28,623 nucleotides of DNA from CAZCGA01 sp964498075. Its GTDB lineage: Bacteria; Desulfobacterota; Binatia; HRBIN30. A program made the translations under genes and the position numbers. Shown here piece after piece: positions 1 to 7,938 of the stretch; positions within the stretch are counted from its first letter, which is position 1; the number at the start of each line of letters is the position of its first letter. The stretch spans positions 1-28,623 of the forward strand of contig CAZCGA010000082.1 in NCBI GenBank assembly GCA_964498075.1, written 5' to 3'. The notes beneath the pieces are model-generated. The model was given only the letters and a program-made list of their open reading frames with translations. It did not search any database and had not been told where the DNA came from.

Positions 1-2
1 CC

Positions 3-134
3 ATTTCCGTGATCTCAATGCTTCAAAACCACCCACTCACTTTGGAGAAGACCCTCTTTTCCACGAGGCTCTTGCGCAGCGACCTTTTCGAGCTGCCCGT
101 GACCGCGGACCTCCGCCTTGCCGAAAAGGCCTGA
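3..134 (+). other. Possible C-terminal end of a gene entering from the left
   Basis: A frame open from the window edge ends at a TGA at 132-134 and overlaps the start of the next gene by 17 bases. It has a plausible, leucine-rich protein-like composition and an internal ATG at 18. I do not recognise a family and the piece is too short to judge. It may equally be non-coding leader of the oxygenase gene. Confidence 0.15.
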
Positions 135-1050
135 TCCGCAATCCGGTTCGGAACCGGCTGGTGAAAAGGCACCGCGGCCGCATCGGACCTCCCCGGCAGA
201 CCTCGATCGCCTCCAGTTCGCCTGCGGCCGCACGCGGATCGACCTCACGCAGAGCCTCTTCGGGCCCGACAGCATCACCTGGCGGGTGAACCGCGAGGCC
301 GTACTGCTCCTCGGCGGCGGACGGGCGCTGCTGCTGCAAGTGGCGCATCCGCTGGTGGCGGCCGGCGTCGCAGCGCACAGCGAGTTCCAGCGCGACCCGC
401 TCGGACGGCTGTGGCGCACGCTGGACCTGATGTTGACGATCACCTTCGCCGACGCCGCGCGCGCCATCCACGCGGTGCGCGAGATCGAACGCGTCCACCG
501 CCGCGTGCACGGCAAGCTCGACGCCGCGGTGGGTCCGTTCCCGCGCGGCGCTCGCTATGATGCCAATGACCCCACGCTCCTCTTCTGGGTGCACGCCACC
601 CTCGTCGAGACGGCGTTGCTCGTCTACGAGCGTTTCGTGGACCGGCTCCCCGCCCAGCTGCGCCGCACGTACTACGAGGAGTCGAAGATCGGGGCCCGGC
701 TCTTCGGCATCCCCGAGGAACTGATTCCGCGGCGGCTGCGCGACTTCGAAGCGTACATGCAGGAGATGGTCAGCGGCGAGACGCTGGCGGTCGGTCGCGC
801 CGGCCGTGACATCGCCGCCGCGATCCTCCGGCCGCCGCTGCCGCCCGGTGTGCAGCAGCTGTTTCAGCTCACCAACTTCTTCACCGTCGGTCTGCTGCCG
901 CCGCCAGTGCGCGAGCGCTACGGCTTCTCCTGGAGTGACGCCCGTCAGACCGGACTGGGCGGTGTGGCGACGGCGACGCGCCACCTGTTGCCGCTGCTGC
1001 CGGGCTTGATCCGCTCCCTGCCGCACGCGCGGCGCCACCCCTTGGCGTGA
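118..1050 (+). CDS. MpaB/DUF2236 family oxygenase
   Basis: Oxygenase of the MpaB / latex-clearing-protein (DUF2236) fold, a family of haem-dependent oxygenases that includes rubber oxygenase Lcp and fungal MpaB. The substrate here cannot be told. Visible family blocks are WRVNREAVLLLGGGRALLLQ (about residues 55-74), the histidine motif AHPLVAAGVAAHS (76-88), RLWRTLDLML (98-107), HRRVHG (127-132) and YDANDPTLLFWVHATLVE (147-164). The two His motifs and the WVHAT block are the usual haem-site and core signatures of the family. Length is 310 aa, normal for the short bacterial members. The start is TTG at 118, the first in-frame start. The true start could lie further in, because the first roughly 40 residues are low complexity and outside the domain. 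It stands alone ahead of a separately promoted LiaF-like gene. Confidence 0.85.
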   Translation: MPKRPDPQSGSEPAGEKAPRPHRTSPADLDRLQFACGRTRIDLTQSLFGPDSITWRVNREAVLLLGGGRALLLQVAHPLVAAGVAAHSEFQRDPLGRLWRTLDLMLTITFADAARAIHAVREIERVHRRVHGKLDAAVGPFPRGARYDANDPTLLFWVHATLVETALLVYERFVDRLPAQLRRTYYEESKIGARLFGIPEELIPRRLRDFEAYMQEMVSGETLAVGRAGRDIAAAILRPPLPPGVQQLFQLTNFFTVGLLPPPVRERYGFSWSDARQTGLGGVATATRHLLPLLPGLIRSLPHARRHPLA

Positions 1051-1055
1051 CCCAC

Positions 1056-1085
1056 TTGCCGTCGGCAACCGACCCGCGTTACAGT
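1056..1085 (+). promoter_or_regulatory. Candidate sigma70-type promoter for the LiaF-like/rhodanese pair
   Basis: TTGCCG at 1056-1061 and TACAGT at 1080-1085 are separated by 18 bases and sit 26 bases before the start codon of the next gene. Four of six bases match the consensus in each box. A GGAGG Shine-Dalgarno follows at 1103-1107. Confidence 0.4.
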
Positions 1086-1111
1086 GCACGCATCCCGAGT
1101 GCGGAGGCGCG

Positions 1112-1504
1112 ATGCTGAGCTTGGCGATCTTCGGCGGCAACAAGATGGACGGCAGCATGGTGGAGCCGGGCGAGCGCGTCGTCGCGCTGTGCCTGTTCGG
1201 CGGCATCCACATGGACTTCGTGAGCTACCCGCCACCGCCCGCAACCGAAGTGATCATCGTCAGCGTCTTCGGGGGCGCCAACCTCAAGGTACGTCCGGAG
1301 CAGGACGTGCGCCTTTTCGGATTCAGCTTCTTCGGCGGCCGCAGCATCGAACCGCGCCGCCTGCCGCCTCCAGCGCACCAGCAGCCCGCGACCCGGGTAC
1401 GTGACCACGACGATGAGGATTTCGATCTGCCTCTGGAGATTACCGCCTATGCCATCTTCGGCGGCGTCAGCGTGAAGCGTGAAGACCGGAAGGAGCGATC
1501 ATGA
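1112..1504 (+). CDS. LiaF-like beta-repeat protein (cell-wall-active antibiotic response C-terminal domain type)
   Basis: A 130-aa soluble protein made of repeated short strands ending in FGG: AIFGGNKMDG, CLFGGIHMDF, SVFGGANLKV, SFFGGRSIEP and AIFGGVSVKR. This FGG-repeat pattern is the signature of the C-terminal beta-helix domain of LiaF/YvqF. In Firmicutes LiaF inhibits an envelope-stress histidine kinase. No membrane segments are seen, so this is the stand-alone domain without the usual N-terminal TM region. The start is ATG at 1112 with GGAGG at 1103-1107. Its TGA overlaps the ATG of the rhodanese gene (ATGA at 1501-1504), implying translational coupling. The role in this organism is unknown; a cytoplasmic or scaffold role is an inference from the missing TM segments. 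Confidence 0.75.
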   Translation: MLSLAIFGGNKMDGSMVEPGERVVALCLFGGIHMDFVSYPPPPATEVIIVSVFGGANLKVRPEQDVRLFGFSFFGGRSIEPRRLPPPAHQQPATRVRDHDDEDFDLPLEITAYAIFGGVSVKREDRKERS

Positions 1505-1878
1505 AGCATGCGCCCGGATTCCTCCGCTTGGTCGAGGATGCCAAGCAGCGCATCCGTGAGCTCAGTGTCGCCGATGTGAAAGCCATGCTCGATAGCGGGG
1601 CACGGTTTCATCTCATCGACGTGCGGGAAGGAACCGAGTGGGCCAACGGCCATCTGCCCGGCGCGCGCCATCTCTGCAAGGGCATCATCGAACGGGACAT
1701 CGAAGGCACGGTCCCAGACCCGCACGCCGCCATCGTGTTGTACTGCGGCGGCGGCTTCCGTTCGGCGCTGGCAGCCGACAACCTGCGCAAGATGGGCTAC
1801 ACCAACGTCGCCTCGATGGACGGCGGCTGGCGCGGCTGGACCGAAGCCGGCCTGCCCGTCGAGAAGCCCGCGCGTTAG
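1501..1878 (+). CDS. Single-domain rhodanese-like sulfurtransferase
   Basis: A 125-aa single rhodanese domain. It shows LIDVREGTEWANGHLPGARH (about residues 38-57), which is the DVR/E-GH-PGA block, and the active-site loop C82-GGGF-R87 (C-X4-R, six-residue loop typical of sulfurtransferases rather than Cdc25 phosphatases). The C-terminal MDGGWRGWTEAGLPVE block is also standard. The catalytic cysteine would carry a persulfide. About 25 N-terminal residues precede the domain and no signal peptide is present, so it is cytoplasmic. It is translationally coupled to the LiaF-like gene upstream (4-nt overlap). The physiological sulfur acceptor cannot be told. Confidence 0.9.
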   Translation: MKHAPGFLRLVEDAKQRIRELSVADVKAMLDSGARFHLIDVREGTEWANGHLPGARHLCKGIIERDIEGTVPDPHAAIVLYCGGGFRSALAADNLRKMGYTNVASMDGGWRGWTEAGLPVEKPAR

Positions 1879-1896
1879 CCGAAGGAACGGCTCAGG

Positions 1897-2805
1897 CTAC
1901 CGCATGAGCGGGGGCGTGACGACCATCCGCATCACGTCGATCGCCCCGGGCATACGGATGTTGATGTTGCCGCGGCCGTCGACGTGGTCCCCCGCATCAA
2001 TGCCTTGGCAACTCAAGGCGCGCTGGTCGGGGCCGACGATGACGCTGCCGTCCAGCAGGCGCAGCCGGGTTCGGCGGTTCGCGTCGTCGGTGATCACGAG
2101 CATGCCGGATTCGCAACTGACTACGGCCACCGTACCGAAGAAGCGCAGCTGGTGGATGGGCTGTTGCGTACCTCCTTTTGGCGGAGCGATGGTCACCGTA
2201 ACGGCATCGACCGTTCGATCGCTGAACCGAGTCAGGCCGTCGATCGTGATGCGGTCCCCGGCGTGCACGTCGGCGCACTGCAAGGGCTGGTTGTCGCCGC
2301 GGACCAGCACAGTCTCCGACGATAGTCGGACCATGAACTGATCCGCCTGTCGTTTGCGGTCGTTTACCAGTAGGATCCCGGCGCTGCAGTCGACGAAGGC
2401 GACTTCGCCATAGAAGCCGAGCTGTCGTGCCGCGCCCGCCATCACCGCCTGCGGGCGGATCTGGATGTCCGCGAGGACCGTCGTCGATCCAGCCGGCACG
2501 TCGATCCGTTGCGTGACCGTGACCGTGCCAACCGTGAAGCGTAGCGTGACCATACCGGAGAAGTGGCCGGCCAGCTCGAAATTGCCGCCAGCATCAGTCG
2601 TGTCTTCAATTCCCACCACCTCGTCGATGGTGACACGGACGGCAGGCACGGCGGCCGCCGCCGTGCCGCGAGCGGTCGAGTCGGAGACCGCGATCACGTT
2701 GCCGCTGACCGAAGAGATCCCGCTTCCCACCGGCCCTCCATCCGAAGAGGCGCAGCCGATCAACGTAGCGATGCACAAGATGCACAGGGTGCGAACCAAG
2801 ATCAT
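1897..2805 (-). CDS. Lipoprotein with DUF5666-like repeats
   Basis: A 302-aa predicted outer-envelope lipoprotein. The start ATG at 2803-2805 has a strong GGAGG (CCTCC at 2811-2815 on the plus strand) and begins a clear lipoprotein signal: MILVRTLCILCIATLIGC with the lipobox LIGC and acylated Cys18. The mature part has a beta-sandwich stretch with TTDAGGNFELAGHFSGMVTL, resembling carboxypeptidase-like regulatory domains. Two related DUF5666-like modules follow, each with FYGEVAFVDCSAG or FFGTVAVVSCESG and a later CADVHAGDRITIDG or CQGIDAGDHVDGRG. The frame stays open upstream but has no good ribosome site there and overlaps the preceding gene. Its ATG overlaps the TGA of the DUF6502 gene (ATGA at 2802-2805), so the two are coupled. 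Function unknown. Confidence 0.8.
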   Translation of the reverse strand: MILVRTLCILCIATLIGCASSDGGPVGSGISSVSGNVIAVSDSTARGTAAAAVPAVRVTIDEVVGIEDTTDAGGNFELAGHFSGMVTLRFTVGTVTVTQRIDVPAGSTTVLADIQIRPQAVMAGAARQLGFYGEVAFVDCSAGILLVNDRKRQADQFMVRLSSETVLVRGDNQPLQCADVHAGDRITIDGLTRFSDRTVDAVTVTIAPPKGGTQQPIHQLRFFGTVAVVSCESGMLVITDDANRRTRLRLLDGSVIVGPDQRALSCQGIDAGDHVDGRGNINIRMPGAIDVMRMVVTPPLMR

Positions 2806-3704
2806 CGTGACCTCCGGATACGGCCGGGTGGAGGCGGGTCGGCGCTCGCCACGGCCGGGGGCTCGGGCGGCGTGCCCTCTTCCTCGAAGTAATACGCGCC
2901 CAGCACGACGCGTGACCGCTTGCCGCCCGGGGCTCGCGGATTGCGATCGCGATCGTACGAGGCCAGCAGGCCGTTGGCCTGACGGATGAACGCCTCCCCG
3001 ACGCGGCGCGCTGCAGCGTGCAGCTCCGCCAGCGCCTCCGATCCGACATTGTTGTAGACGACCTTCCGTTGCAGCCACGCGGCGTCCGCGTGCTCGATGT
3101 TGTGCATGATCGTCGAGAAGACCTCGGCGGGATCGGAGGCCAGCAGGGCGAACTTGCCTTCCGCGTCGGCGACGGGGATGTGCGCCTCTTCGCGCGGCAC
3201 CACGTCGCCGTCGGGCAGCAGCTCGACCGCGCCGATCCTCAAGAGCTCATCGAGTACCGACCGCACCGGGATGTCGACCCCGAGCTCGCGGACCAACCGT
3301 GCGAAGGTCACGGCGCGGGGGTTGTCGGTTTCATAGGTCAGGCGGCGCGGGCCGCCGTCAGCGGTCGCATACGGCGGACCTGACATCCAGCGGCCGATCA
3401 CGTGGGTGACCAGTGTGTCCTCAACCTCGACCGGCTGCTCCGGCGCGCTGCGCGCGGTCGCTTGCCGCTCCCGCACCTGGGAAATCTCCTTGCGATTGAT
3501 ACCCGTGACCAGTGCGAGCCGACTGTCCGTCTGCCGTTTGAAGGGGAGGGCAAAGTCCTGCTCCGCCACCTCGACGTAGACCTCTTTCATCAAACGATTG
3601 AACGCCGCATGCGAGACCCCGTAGGCGATCAGCTGGCGTACAACCGGTCGCAGCATGCGACGGATGGCCGCCACAAATAGCGCCTTTTGAGCTCGAGGAA
3701 GCAT
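2802..3704 (-). CDS. DUF6502 family protein
   Basis: A 300-aa protein recognisable as DUF6502 from its N-terminal half: RQLIAYGVSHAAFNRLMKEV (about 24-43), YVEVAEQDF and KRQTDSRLALVTGINRKEIS. Together these look like a winged-helix or HTH-type module, as in other members. The C-terminal part ends in a proline-rich tail. No membrane segment is visible. The start ATG is at 3702-3704. It is the middle gene of a leftward run: 44 bases after the acyl-CoA synthetase and overlapping the lipoprotein start by 4 nt. A DNA-binding or regulatory role for the lipoprotein partner is only an inference from the HTH-like region and the tight coupling. Confidence 0.75.
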   Translation of the reverse strand: MLPRAQKALFVAAIRRMLRPVVRQLIAYGVSHAAFNRLMKEVYVEVAEQDFALPFKRQTDSRLALVTGINRKEISQVRERQATARSAPEQPVEVEDTLVTHVIGRWMSGPPYATADGGPRRLTYETDNPRAVTFARLVRELGVDIPVRSVLDELLRIGAVELLPDGDVVPREEAHIPVADAEGKFALLASDPAEVFSTIMHNIEHADAAWLQRKVVYNNVGSEALAELHAAARRVGEAFIRQANGLLASYDRDRNPRAPGGKRSRVVLGAYYFEEEGTPPEPPAVASADPPPPGRIRRSR

Positions 3705-3748
3705 GCAGAGCCTGCTCGGTTGCCGAGTTCCTTCTGGGCGCGGCCGTC

Positions 3749-5572
3749 CTAGCGATCCAGCAGATCGAGTTTTTCGCGCGCCGCGAACTCTTTCCGCAAG
3801 CCCTCGTAGTCGTCGCGCGTGAACGGATGGAAGGTCGTATCACCGCGCTGCCGCCAGTAGATCGATACGTCGCCAAGGCGGCGGTAGTCGAAGTGAACCT
3901 TCTTGAGGTTGCGCACCAGCACTTTCTGGGTCTGCGTGTACTCGAAGTCATCGATCACGCGAACGAAATCGGGCACCCATTTGCGATCCATGCTGGCGGT
4001 GTTCACCTGGACCTCACACCAGTCGAAGAACGCCTGCGGATCGAAGCGGACATCGGTGCGGAGCTTGACCGCCGCCATGACCAACTCGTCGGACACCGAG
4101 CACGGCACACCGTAGGCCACCGCCAGCGCAACATCGGGATGCTCGGAAAGGATGCGCCCCACCTGCGCCGCCGAGAAGTTCTCTCCGTCCTTGCGGATCC
4201 AGTCATCGGTGCGACCATCGAAGAACAGATAGCGCCGGCCCGCGTGGATGAGCATGTGGCCGAGATCGCCTGAATGGTAGACTCCGTCACGGTACTTCTC
4301 GGAGTTTGCGTTGGGGTTGTCGAAGTAGCCTTGGAAGAGGCCGGTGTCCGGCGCGACCCGACAGATCTCGCCCACACACTGCTCGTAGTTCAGCAGCTTC
4401 CCGTCCGCTCCGATCTCAGCGGGTGGACACTCCGTGCCGCCGGCCTTGAGAATGTGCACCGCCGGATCGGTGACCTCGCCGACGCAGCCGCGCGGGTCAC
4501 CCTGGCGCCGAAACGTGCTGATGGCCGCCTCGGTGGAACCGTACAGCTCGAACATGTCCTCCAGCCCCAGCCATTCCGTGAAGCGCTCGATGTCCAGCGG
4601 CGCGGCACCGTTGCCAACGGCGTAGCGCAGCTTGTTGCGCGGGCTGTGCGTGACCTCTGCGGCAATGCGCGCCGCATCGCCGCCGTACTCCTTCTCGATG
4701 GCGGCGAGCACGTAGTGCACCGGCTCGCCCACGTAGTTCCAAAACGTCACGCCGTAGCGAAACAGGTCCGGCACGAACTGGCTGGCACTGAAGCGTTCGC
4801 GGATGCCGATGCCGCCGCCCACCCAGAACGCCGGCATGAAGCCGACGAACATCGCATTGGAATGGAAGAGCGGCATGCAGGCGTAGCCGACGTCCTCAGA
4901 CGTCAGCCCCATGTTCGCCGAGACCAGCATCCCAGTCCCACACAGCTTGAGGTGGTTGTTGTTGATGCCTTTCGGCAGGCCCGTAGTTCCCGACGTGTAG
5001 ATCACCATCAGGTTGCGGTCCGGCGGCACGTCAACGGCGGGGGCGTCGAGCGACTTGTCGGGTCCCCCAACCTCCGCCGCGATGCAAGCCAACAGGTCGG
5101 CACCGGCCGGGATCTGCCCGCGCGTCGTACGCAGGAGAAGAATGTTTTCGGGGGCCACGTGGCGCAGCTCGGCACGCACGCGATCCACCTCTGTCCCCAG
5201 CCTCTCGTCGATGATGAGCAGGCGCGCCCGCGACTGGTTGAGCACGCCGGCGAGCACTTCACCACGCAGTCCGGTGTTCACGCCGAACAGGGTGAGCCCA
5301 GCGTAACCGCACGCCCCGAAGAGTGCCGCCAGCTCGCAGTGGTTTTCGAGCATCATCGCTACGTGCCCCGGATGGGCATCGTCGATTCGCCCGAGTCGAC
5401 GCAGGAGGAAGTGCGCCATGCGGACCGACTCATCGCGGTACTGGCGGTAGGTCCACGTGCGGTCGCCGTGCATGAGGAAAACCTTGTTGGCCGTCGCCGC
5501 ATGCTGGCCGCGGGCTTCGATCTGGCTGCCGACCGTGAGCGGTGCATCAAAACTCAGTGGTTCTGCCGTCAT
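3749..5572 (-). CDS. FATP-type long-chain acyl-CoA synthetase (AMP-binding)
   Basis: A 607-aa adenylate-forming enzyme that should activate a fatty acid with ATP and CoA through an acyl-adenylate. The P-loop is YTSGTTGLPKG (about 192-202). Later motifs are FELYGSTEA, VYHSGDLG and FFDGRTDDWIRKDGENFSA, the last being the A8/hinge region. The GENFSAAQV form and the NTGLRGEVL block resemble the FATP/very-long-chain acyl-CoA synthetase branch rather than classic FadD. The start chosen is ATG 5572, with GGGGGAGG just upstream. An ATG ten codons earlier lacks a ribosome site. It heads the leftward operon with DUF6502 and the lipoprotein, divergent from the deacetylase. Substrate chain length cannot be read from sequence. 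Confidence 0.9.
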   Translation of the reverse strand: MTAEPLSFDAPLTVGSQIEARGQHAATANKVFLMHGDRTWTYRQYRDESVRMAHFLLRRLGRIDDAHPGHVAMMLENHCELAALFGACGYAGLTLFGVNTGLRGEVLAGVLNQSRARLLIIDERLGTEVDRVRAELRHVAPENILLLRTTRGQIPAGADLLACIAAEVGGPDKSLDAPAVDVPPDRNLMVIYTSGTTGLPKGINNNHLKLCGTGMLVSANMGLTSEDVGYACMPLFHSNAMFVGFMPAFWVGGGIGIRERFSASQFVPDLFRYGVTFWNYVGEPVHYVLAAIEKEYGGDAARIAAEVTHSPRNKLRYAVGNGAAPLDIERFTEWLGLEDMFELYGSTEAAISTFRRQGDPRGCVGEVTDPAVHILKAGGTECPPAEIGADGKLLNYEQCVGEICRVAPDTGLFQGYFDNPNANSEKYRDGVYHSGDLGHMLIHAGRRYLFFDGRTDDWIRKDGENFSAAQVGRILSEHPDVALAVAYGVPCSVSDELVMAAVKLRTDVRFDPQAFFDWCEVQVNTASMDRKWVPDFVRVIDDFEYTQTQKVLVRNLKKVHFDYRRLGDVSIYWRQRGDTTFHPFTRDDYEGLRKEFAAREKLDLLDR

Positions 5573-5687
5573 GGAAGCCTCCCCCTGGTGCACGTTCTGC
5601 ATTTTCTTAGCAGGTTTTCAGGCCGGCTTCCTACTCCCACCGCATGGCGGGGTTGCCGTCGATCCCGGCGCGTGGCAGAGCGGTGCC
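5573..5687 (+). promoter_or_regulatory. Divergent intergenic region
   Basis: 115 bases between the divergent acyl-CoA synthetase and deacetylase starts. It holds the synthetase Shine-Dalgarno (CCTCCCCCT on the plus strand) and an AT-richer patch around 5600-5625 that may contain promoters for both directions. No convincing paired -35/-10 boxes were found. Confidence 0.3.
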
Positions 5688-6464
5688 ATGCAGCACCGTG
5701 CCGTCGCCTGCTTCACGTTCGACAATATGGGTGAGGCTGCGGACATCGGCACTGGGAGTCTGGACACGATGACGGCTCACCACGTCCACCCGTCCATCGG
5801 AACGGGGTACCCGAACCTGTACGCCCTGCTCGATCGGCACGGCGTCCGGGCGACGTTCTTCGTTGAAGGCTGGAACGGTGAGCATCACCCCGACGCGGTC
5901 GCTGACGTCGTGCGCCATGGGCATGAGCTGGGCATGCACGGTTGGCTGCACGAAGCGTGGAGCGGGCTGGAGCGTGCCGTCGAGGAGCAGCTCGCGGCGC
6001 GTGCGACGGTGGCGCTGGAGCGCGCGGCCGGTGCTCGTCCCGTCGGGTTTCGCGCCCCCGGCGGAGCGCGCAGCGCGCACACTGAAGCGATCTTGTCGGC
6101 GCTCGGGTATACGTACGACGCCAGCTTGGGAAACGGCATGCAACCGCAAGTGCTCCCTTCGGGACTCGCCCAGATCCCATTCGTCTGGCCGTGCGTCGAC
6201 GGTTTCTACTATCTTCGCGACACGGCCGTGCGTCCCGCGGACGTGCGCGACGCCTGGTTGCGTGCCCTCGAGCAGACCGCCGAGCGGGGTGGGTTGTTTC
6301 TGGTCATCTGCCACGCGTTCCTCACCGGTGTCGACGCGACGCGGCTCGACGCCCTCGACGCCGTCATGCGCGCCGCCGTCGCCGACCCGCGCGTCGTCGT
6401 TCGCACCGCCGGGGAAATCGCCGACGCCCTGCGCTCTGTTTCGCAGCCGGACCCGGTTGCTTGA
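5688..6464 (+). CDS. Polysaccharide deacetylase (NodB-type) family protein
   Basis: A 258-aa carbohydrate esterase 4/NodB-fold protein. Visible blocks are ACFTFDNMGEA near the N-terminus (the TFDD/TFDN motif 1 with the catalytic-base Asp), TGYPNLYALLDRHGVRATFF, HGHELGMHGWLHE (the H-x3-5-H metal motif 2), GFRAPGGARS (motif 3, R-x-P) and LFLVICHAF (motif 5-like His). Motif 1 reads FDN, as in members acting on puuE-type or unusual substrates, so the substrate is uncertain. There is no signal peptide from the ATG at 5688, which argues for a cytoplasmic enzyme. A longer upstream frame is open but is antisense to the acyl-CoA synthetase start and was rejected. It is followed after 9 bases by the phosphatase gene. 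Confidence 0.85.
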   Translation: MQHRAVACFTFDNMGEAADIGTGSLDTMTAHHVHPSIGTGYPNLYALLDRHGVRATFFVEGWNGEHHPDAVADVVRHGHELGMHGWLHEAWSGLERAVEEQLAARATVALERAAGARPVGFRAPGGARSAHTEAILSALGYTYDASLGNGMQPQVLPSGLAQIPFVWPCVDGFYYLRDTAVRPADVRDAWLRALEQTAERGGLFLVICHAFLTGVDATRLDALDAVMRAAVADPRVVVRTAGEIADALRSVSQPDPVA

Positions 6465-6473
6465 ATCGACGCG

Positions 6474-6995
6474 GTGCGAGTGCCAGAACGTCGCCATGGC
6501 TTTCTCGCCACCACCACAGCCGCGATCGGTGCGACGGTAAACGTGCGGCAGCTGCGTCCTCAACTCTACTTCGGCGCGTCCATCCAGCCCGCCGATCTGC
6601 CGCGACTCCACCGGGCGGGCATCACTGCGGTGCTGTCGCTGCAGCAACCGGACGTCGATTTGCCGCGCACCGCCGTGGAACGCATGCGCGCCGCGTGCGA
6701 ACCGCGTATCCTCTTCCGCAACCTCGGCATCCAAGACTACGACCCCGACGCGGTGATCGCTGCGCTGCCCGCGACGCTCCCCAGTCTGCATGCGCTGATC
6801 AGCGACGGGCGCGTCGTCTACGTCCATTGCAGCGAAGGCATCAATCGAGCCCCGTCGGTGGCGCTCGCGTACGTCGTGCATCACGAGCGGCTCGACGTCG
6901 ACGCGGCACTCGCCGACCTGCGGCGCTGCGATCCCTTGGTCAGACCCTATGCGGCGGTGATCGACTGGCTGCGCGGCCGCGCCCAGCAGCGGTGA
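6474..6995 (+). CDS. Dual-specificity protein phosphatase-like protein
   Basis: A 173-aa cysteine-dependent phosphatase. The signature H118-C119-SEGIN-R125-APS is the HCX5R(S/T) P-loop. The LYFGASIQPADLPRLHRAGI block is the typical N-terminal DSP strand-helix, and a D-Y-D (88-90) in the preceding loop can supply the general acid. The start is given as GTG 6474. A GTG at about 6540 (before RQLRPQLYFG) would also give a complete domain, so the first roughly 20 residues are uncertain. It lies between the deacetylase and the exonuclease with gaps of 9 and 21 bases, consistent with one transcript. Substrate (protein, nucleotide or phosphoinositide) is unknown. Confidence 0.85.
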   Translation: MRVPERRHGFLATTTAAIGATVNVRQLRPQLYFGASIQPADLPRLHRAGITAVLSLQQPDVDLPRTAVERMRAACEPRILFRNLGIQDYDPDAVIAALPATLPSLHALISDGRVVYVHCSEGINRAPSVALAYVVHHERLDVDAALADLRRCDPLVRPYAAVIDWLRGRAQQR

Positions 6996-7016
6996 GGCGG
7001 CGCCGCCGAAGCTGCG

Positions 7017-7892
7017 ATGTCGACGCTGCACCTGCTCGACGCGACCTACGAGCTGTTCCGCGCGTTCTATGCGATGCCGGCGGAGCGCGCCCCCGACGGG
7101 CGCGAGGTCGGTGCGGTGCGCGGCTTGATCGGATCGACGCTCGCCTTGCTGCGCACCGGCGACGTCACGCACATCGGTGCGGCCACCGATCACGTCATCG
7201 AGTCGTTCCGCAATGGCCTCTTCGACGGCTACAAGACCGGCGCCGGCGTCCCGCCCGAGTTGCTAGCGCAGTTCCCACTCGCCGAAGACGCGTTGCGGTC
7301 CCTCGGTGTCGTCGTCTGGCCGATGGTGGAGTTCGAGGCAGACGATGCGCTGGCCACCGCCGCCGCACGCTTTGCCGCGGAGACGGCGCAGGTGATCATC
7401 CTCTCCCCCGACAAGGATCTTTGCCAATGCGTGCGCGGCCGGCACGTGGTCACGCACGACCGGCGCCAAGAAAAGACGTACGACGAGGCCGCCGTGCAGG
7501 AGAAGTTCGGCGTCGCCCCAGCGGCGATCCCGGACTTCCTGGCGCTCGTCGGCGACACGGCCGACGGCATCCCGGGTATTCCCGGATGGGGGAAGAAGAC
7601 GGCAGCCGCGGTGTTGCGCACGTTCGGTTCGATCGAGCAGATTCCCGACGACACGACACACTGGCCGCCGACCCTGCGCGGCGCGGAACGCTTGGCGGCC
7701 ACCTTGGCGGCGCGGCGCGCCGACGCCATGCTTTACAAACGCCTCGCGACCTTGCGCACCGACGTACCCCTGCAAGAGCGACTCTCCGACCTCGAGTGGC
7801 GCGGCGTCAGACGGCATGCATACCAGCAGCTCTGCGGGCAGCTCGGCTTTGGTGACCTGGCGAGCCGGCCCGCCCGGTGGAACACCGCGTGA
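7017..7892 (+). CDS. Stand-alone 5'-3' exonuclease / flap endonuclease (PolA N-domain type)
   Basis: A 291-aa homologue of the 5' nuclease domain of DNA polymerase I, without the polymerase. Metal-binding acidic residues are in place: D8 (LLDAT), D58 (AATDH), E107/D109/D110 (FEADD), D132/D134 (SPDKDL) and D180/D183 (VGDTADGIPGIPGWGKKTA, the helix-3-turn-helix DNA-binding motif). It should remove 5' flaps or RNA primers. The first segment MSTLHLLDATYELFRAFYAM is shorter than in PolA, as in other free-standing members. ATG start at 7017. Whether the cell also has a full PolA cannot be seen here. Confidence 0.9.
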   Translation: MSTLHLLDATYELFRAFYAMPAERAPDGREVGAVRGLIGSTLALLRTGDVTHIGAATDHVIESFRNGLFDGYKTGAGVPPELLAQFPLAEDALRSLGVVVWPMVEFEADDALATAAARFAAETAQVIILSPDKDLCQCVRGRHVVTHDRRQEKTYDEAAVQEKFGVAPAAIPDFLALVGDTADGIPGIPGWGKKTAAAVLRTFGSIEQIPDDTTHWPPTLRGAERLAATLAARRADAMLYKRLATLRTDVPLQERLSDLEWRGVRRHAYQQLCGQLGFGDLASRPARWNTA

Positions 7893-7938
7893 GTTGAGCC
7901 AGGCTTGCGCCCGGCGCCAGGTTTAGTAGACAAGCAGC

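Noticed and set aside
3715..3727. CTCGG-TTG-CCGAG hairpin between DUF6502 and acyl-CoA synthetase
   Set aside because: Only 5 bp and without a T-run on either strand; not a convincing terminator.
4274..5734. 486-codon plus-strand frame
   Set aside because: Antisense to the acyl-CoA synthetase, whose motifs are unmistakable; a GC-rich shadow.
5631..7193. 520-codon minus-strand frame
   Set aside because: Covers the deacetylase and phosphatase in antisense; no recognisable motif.
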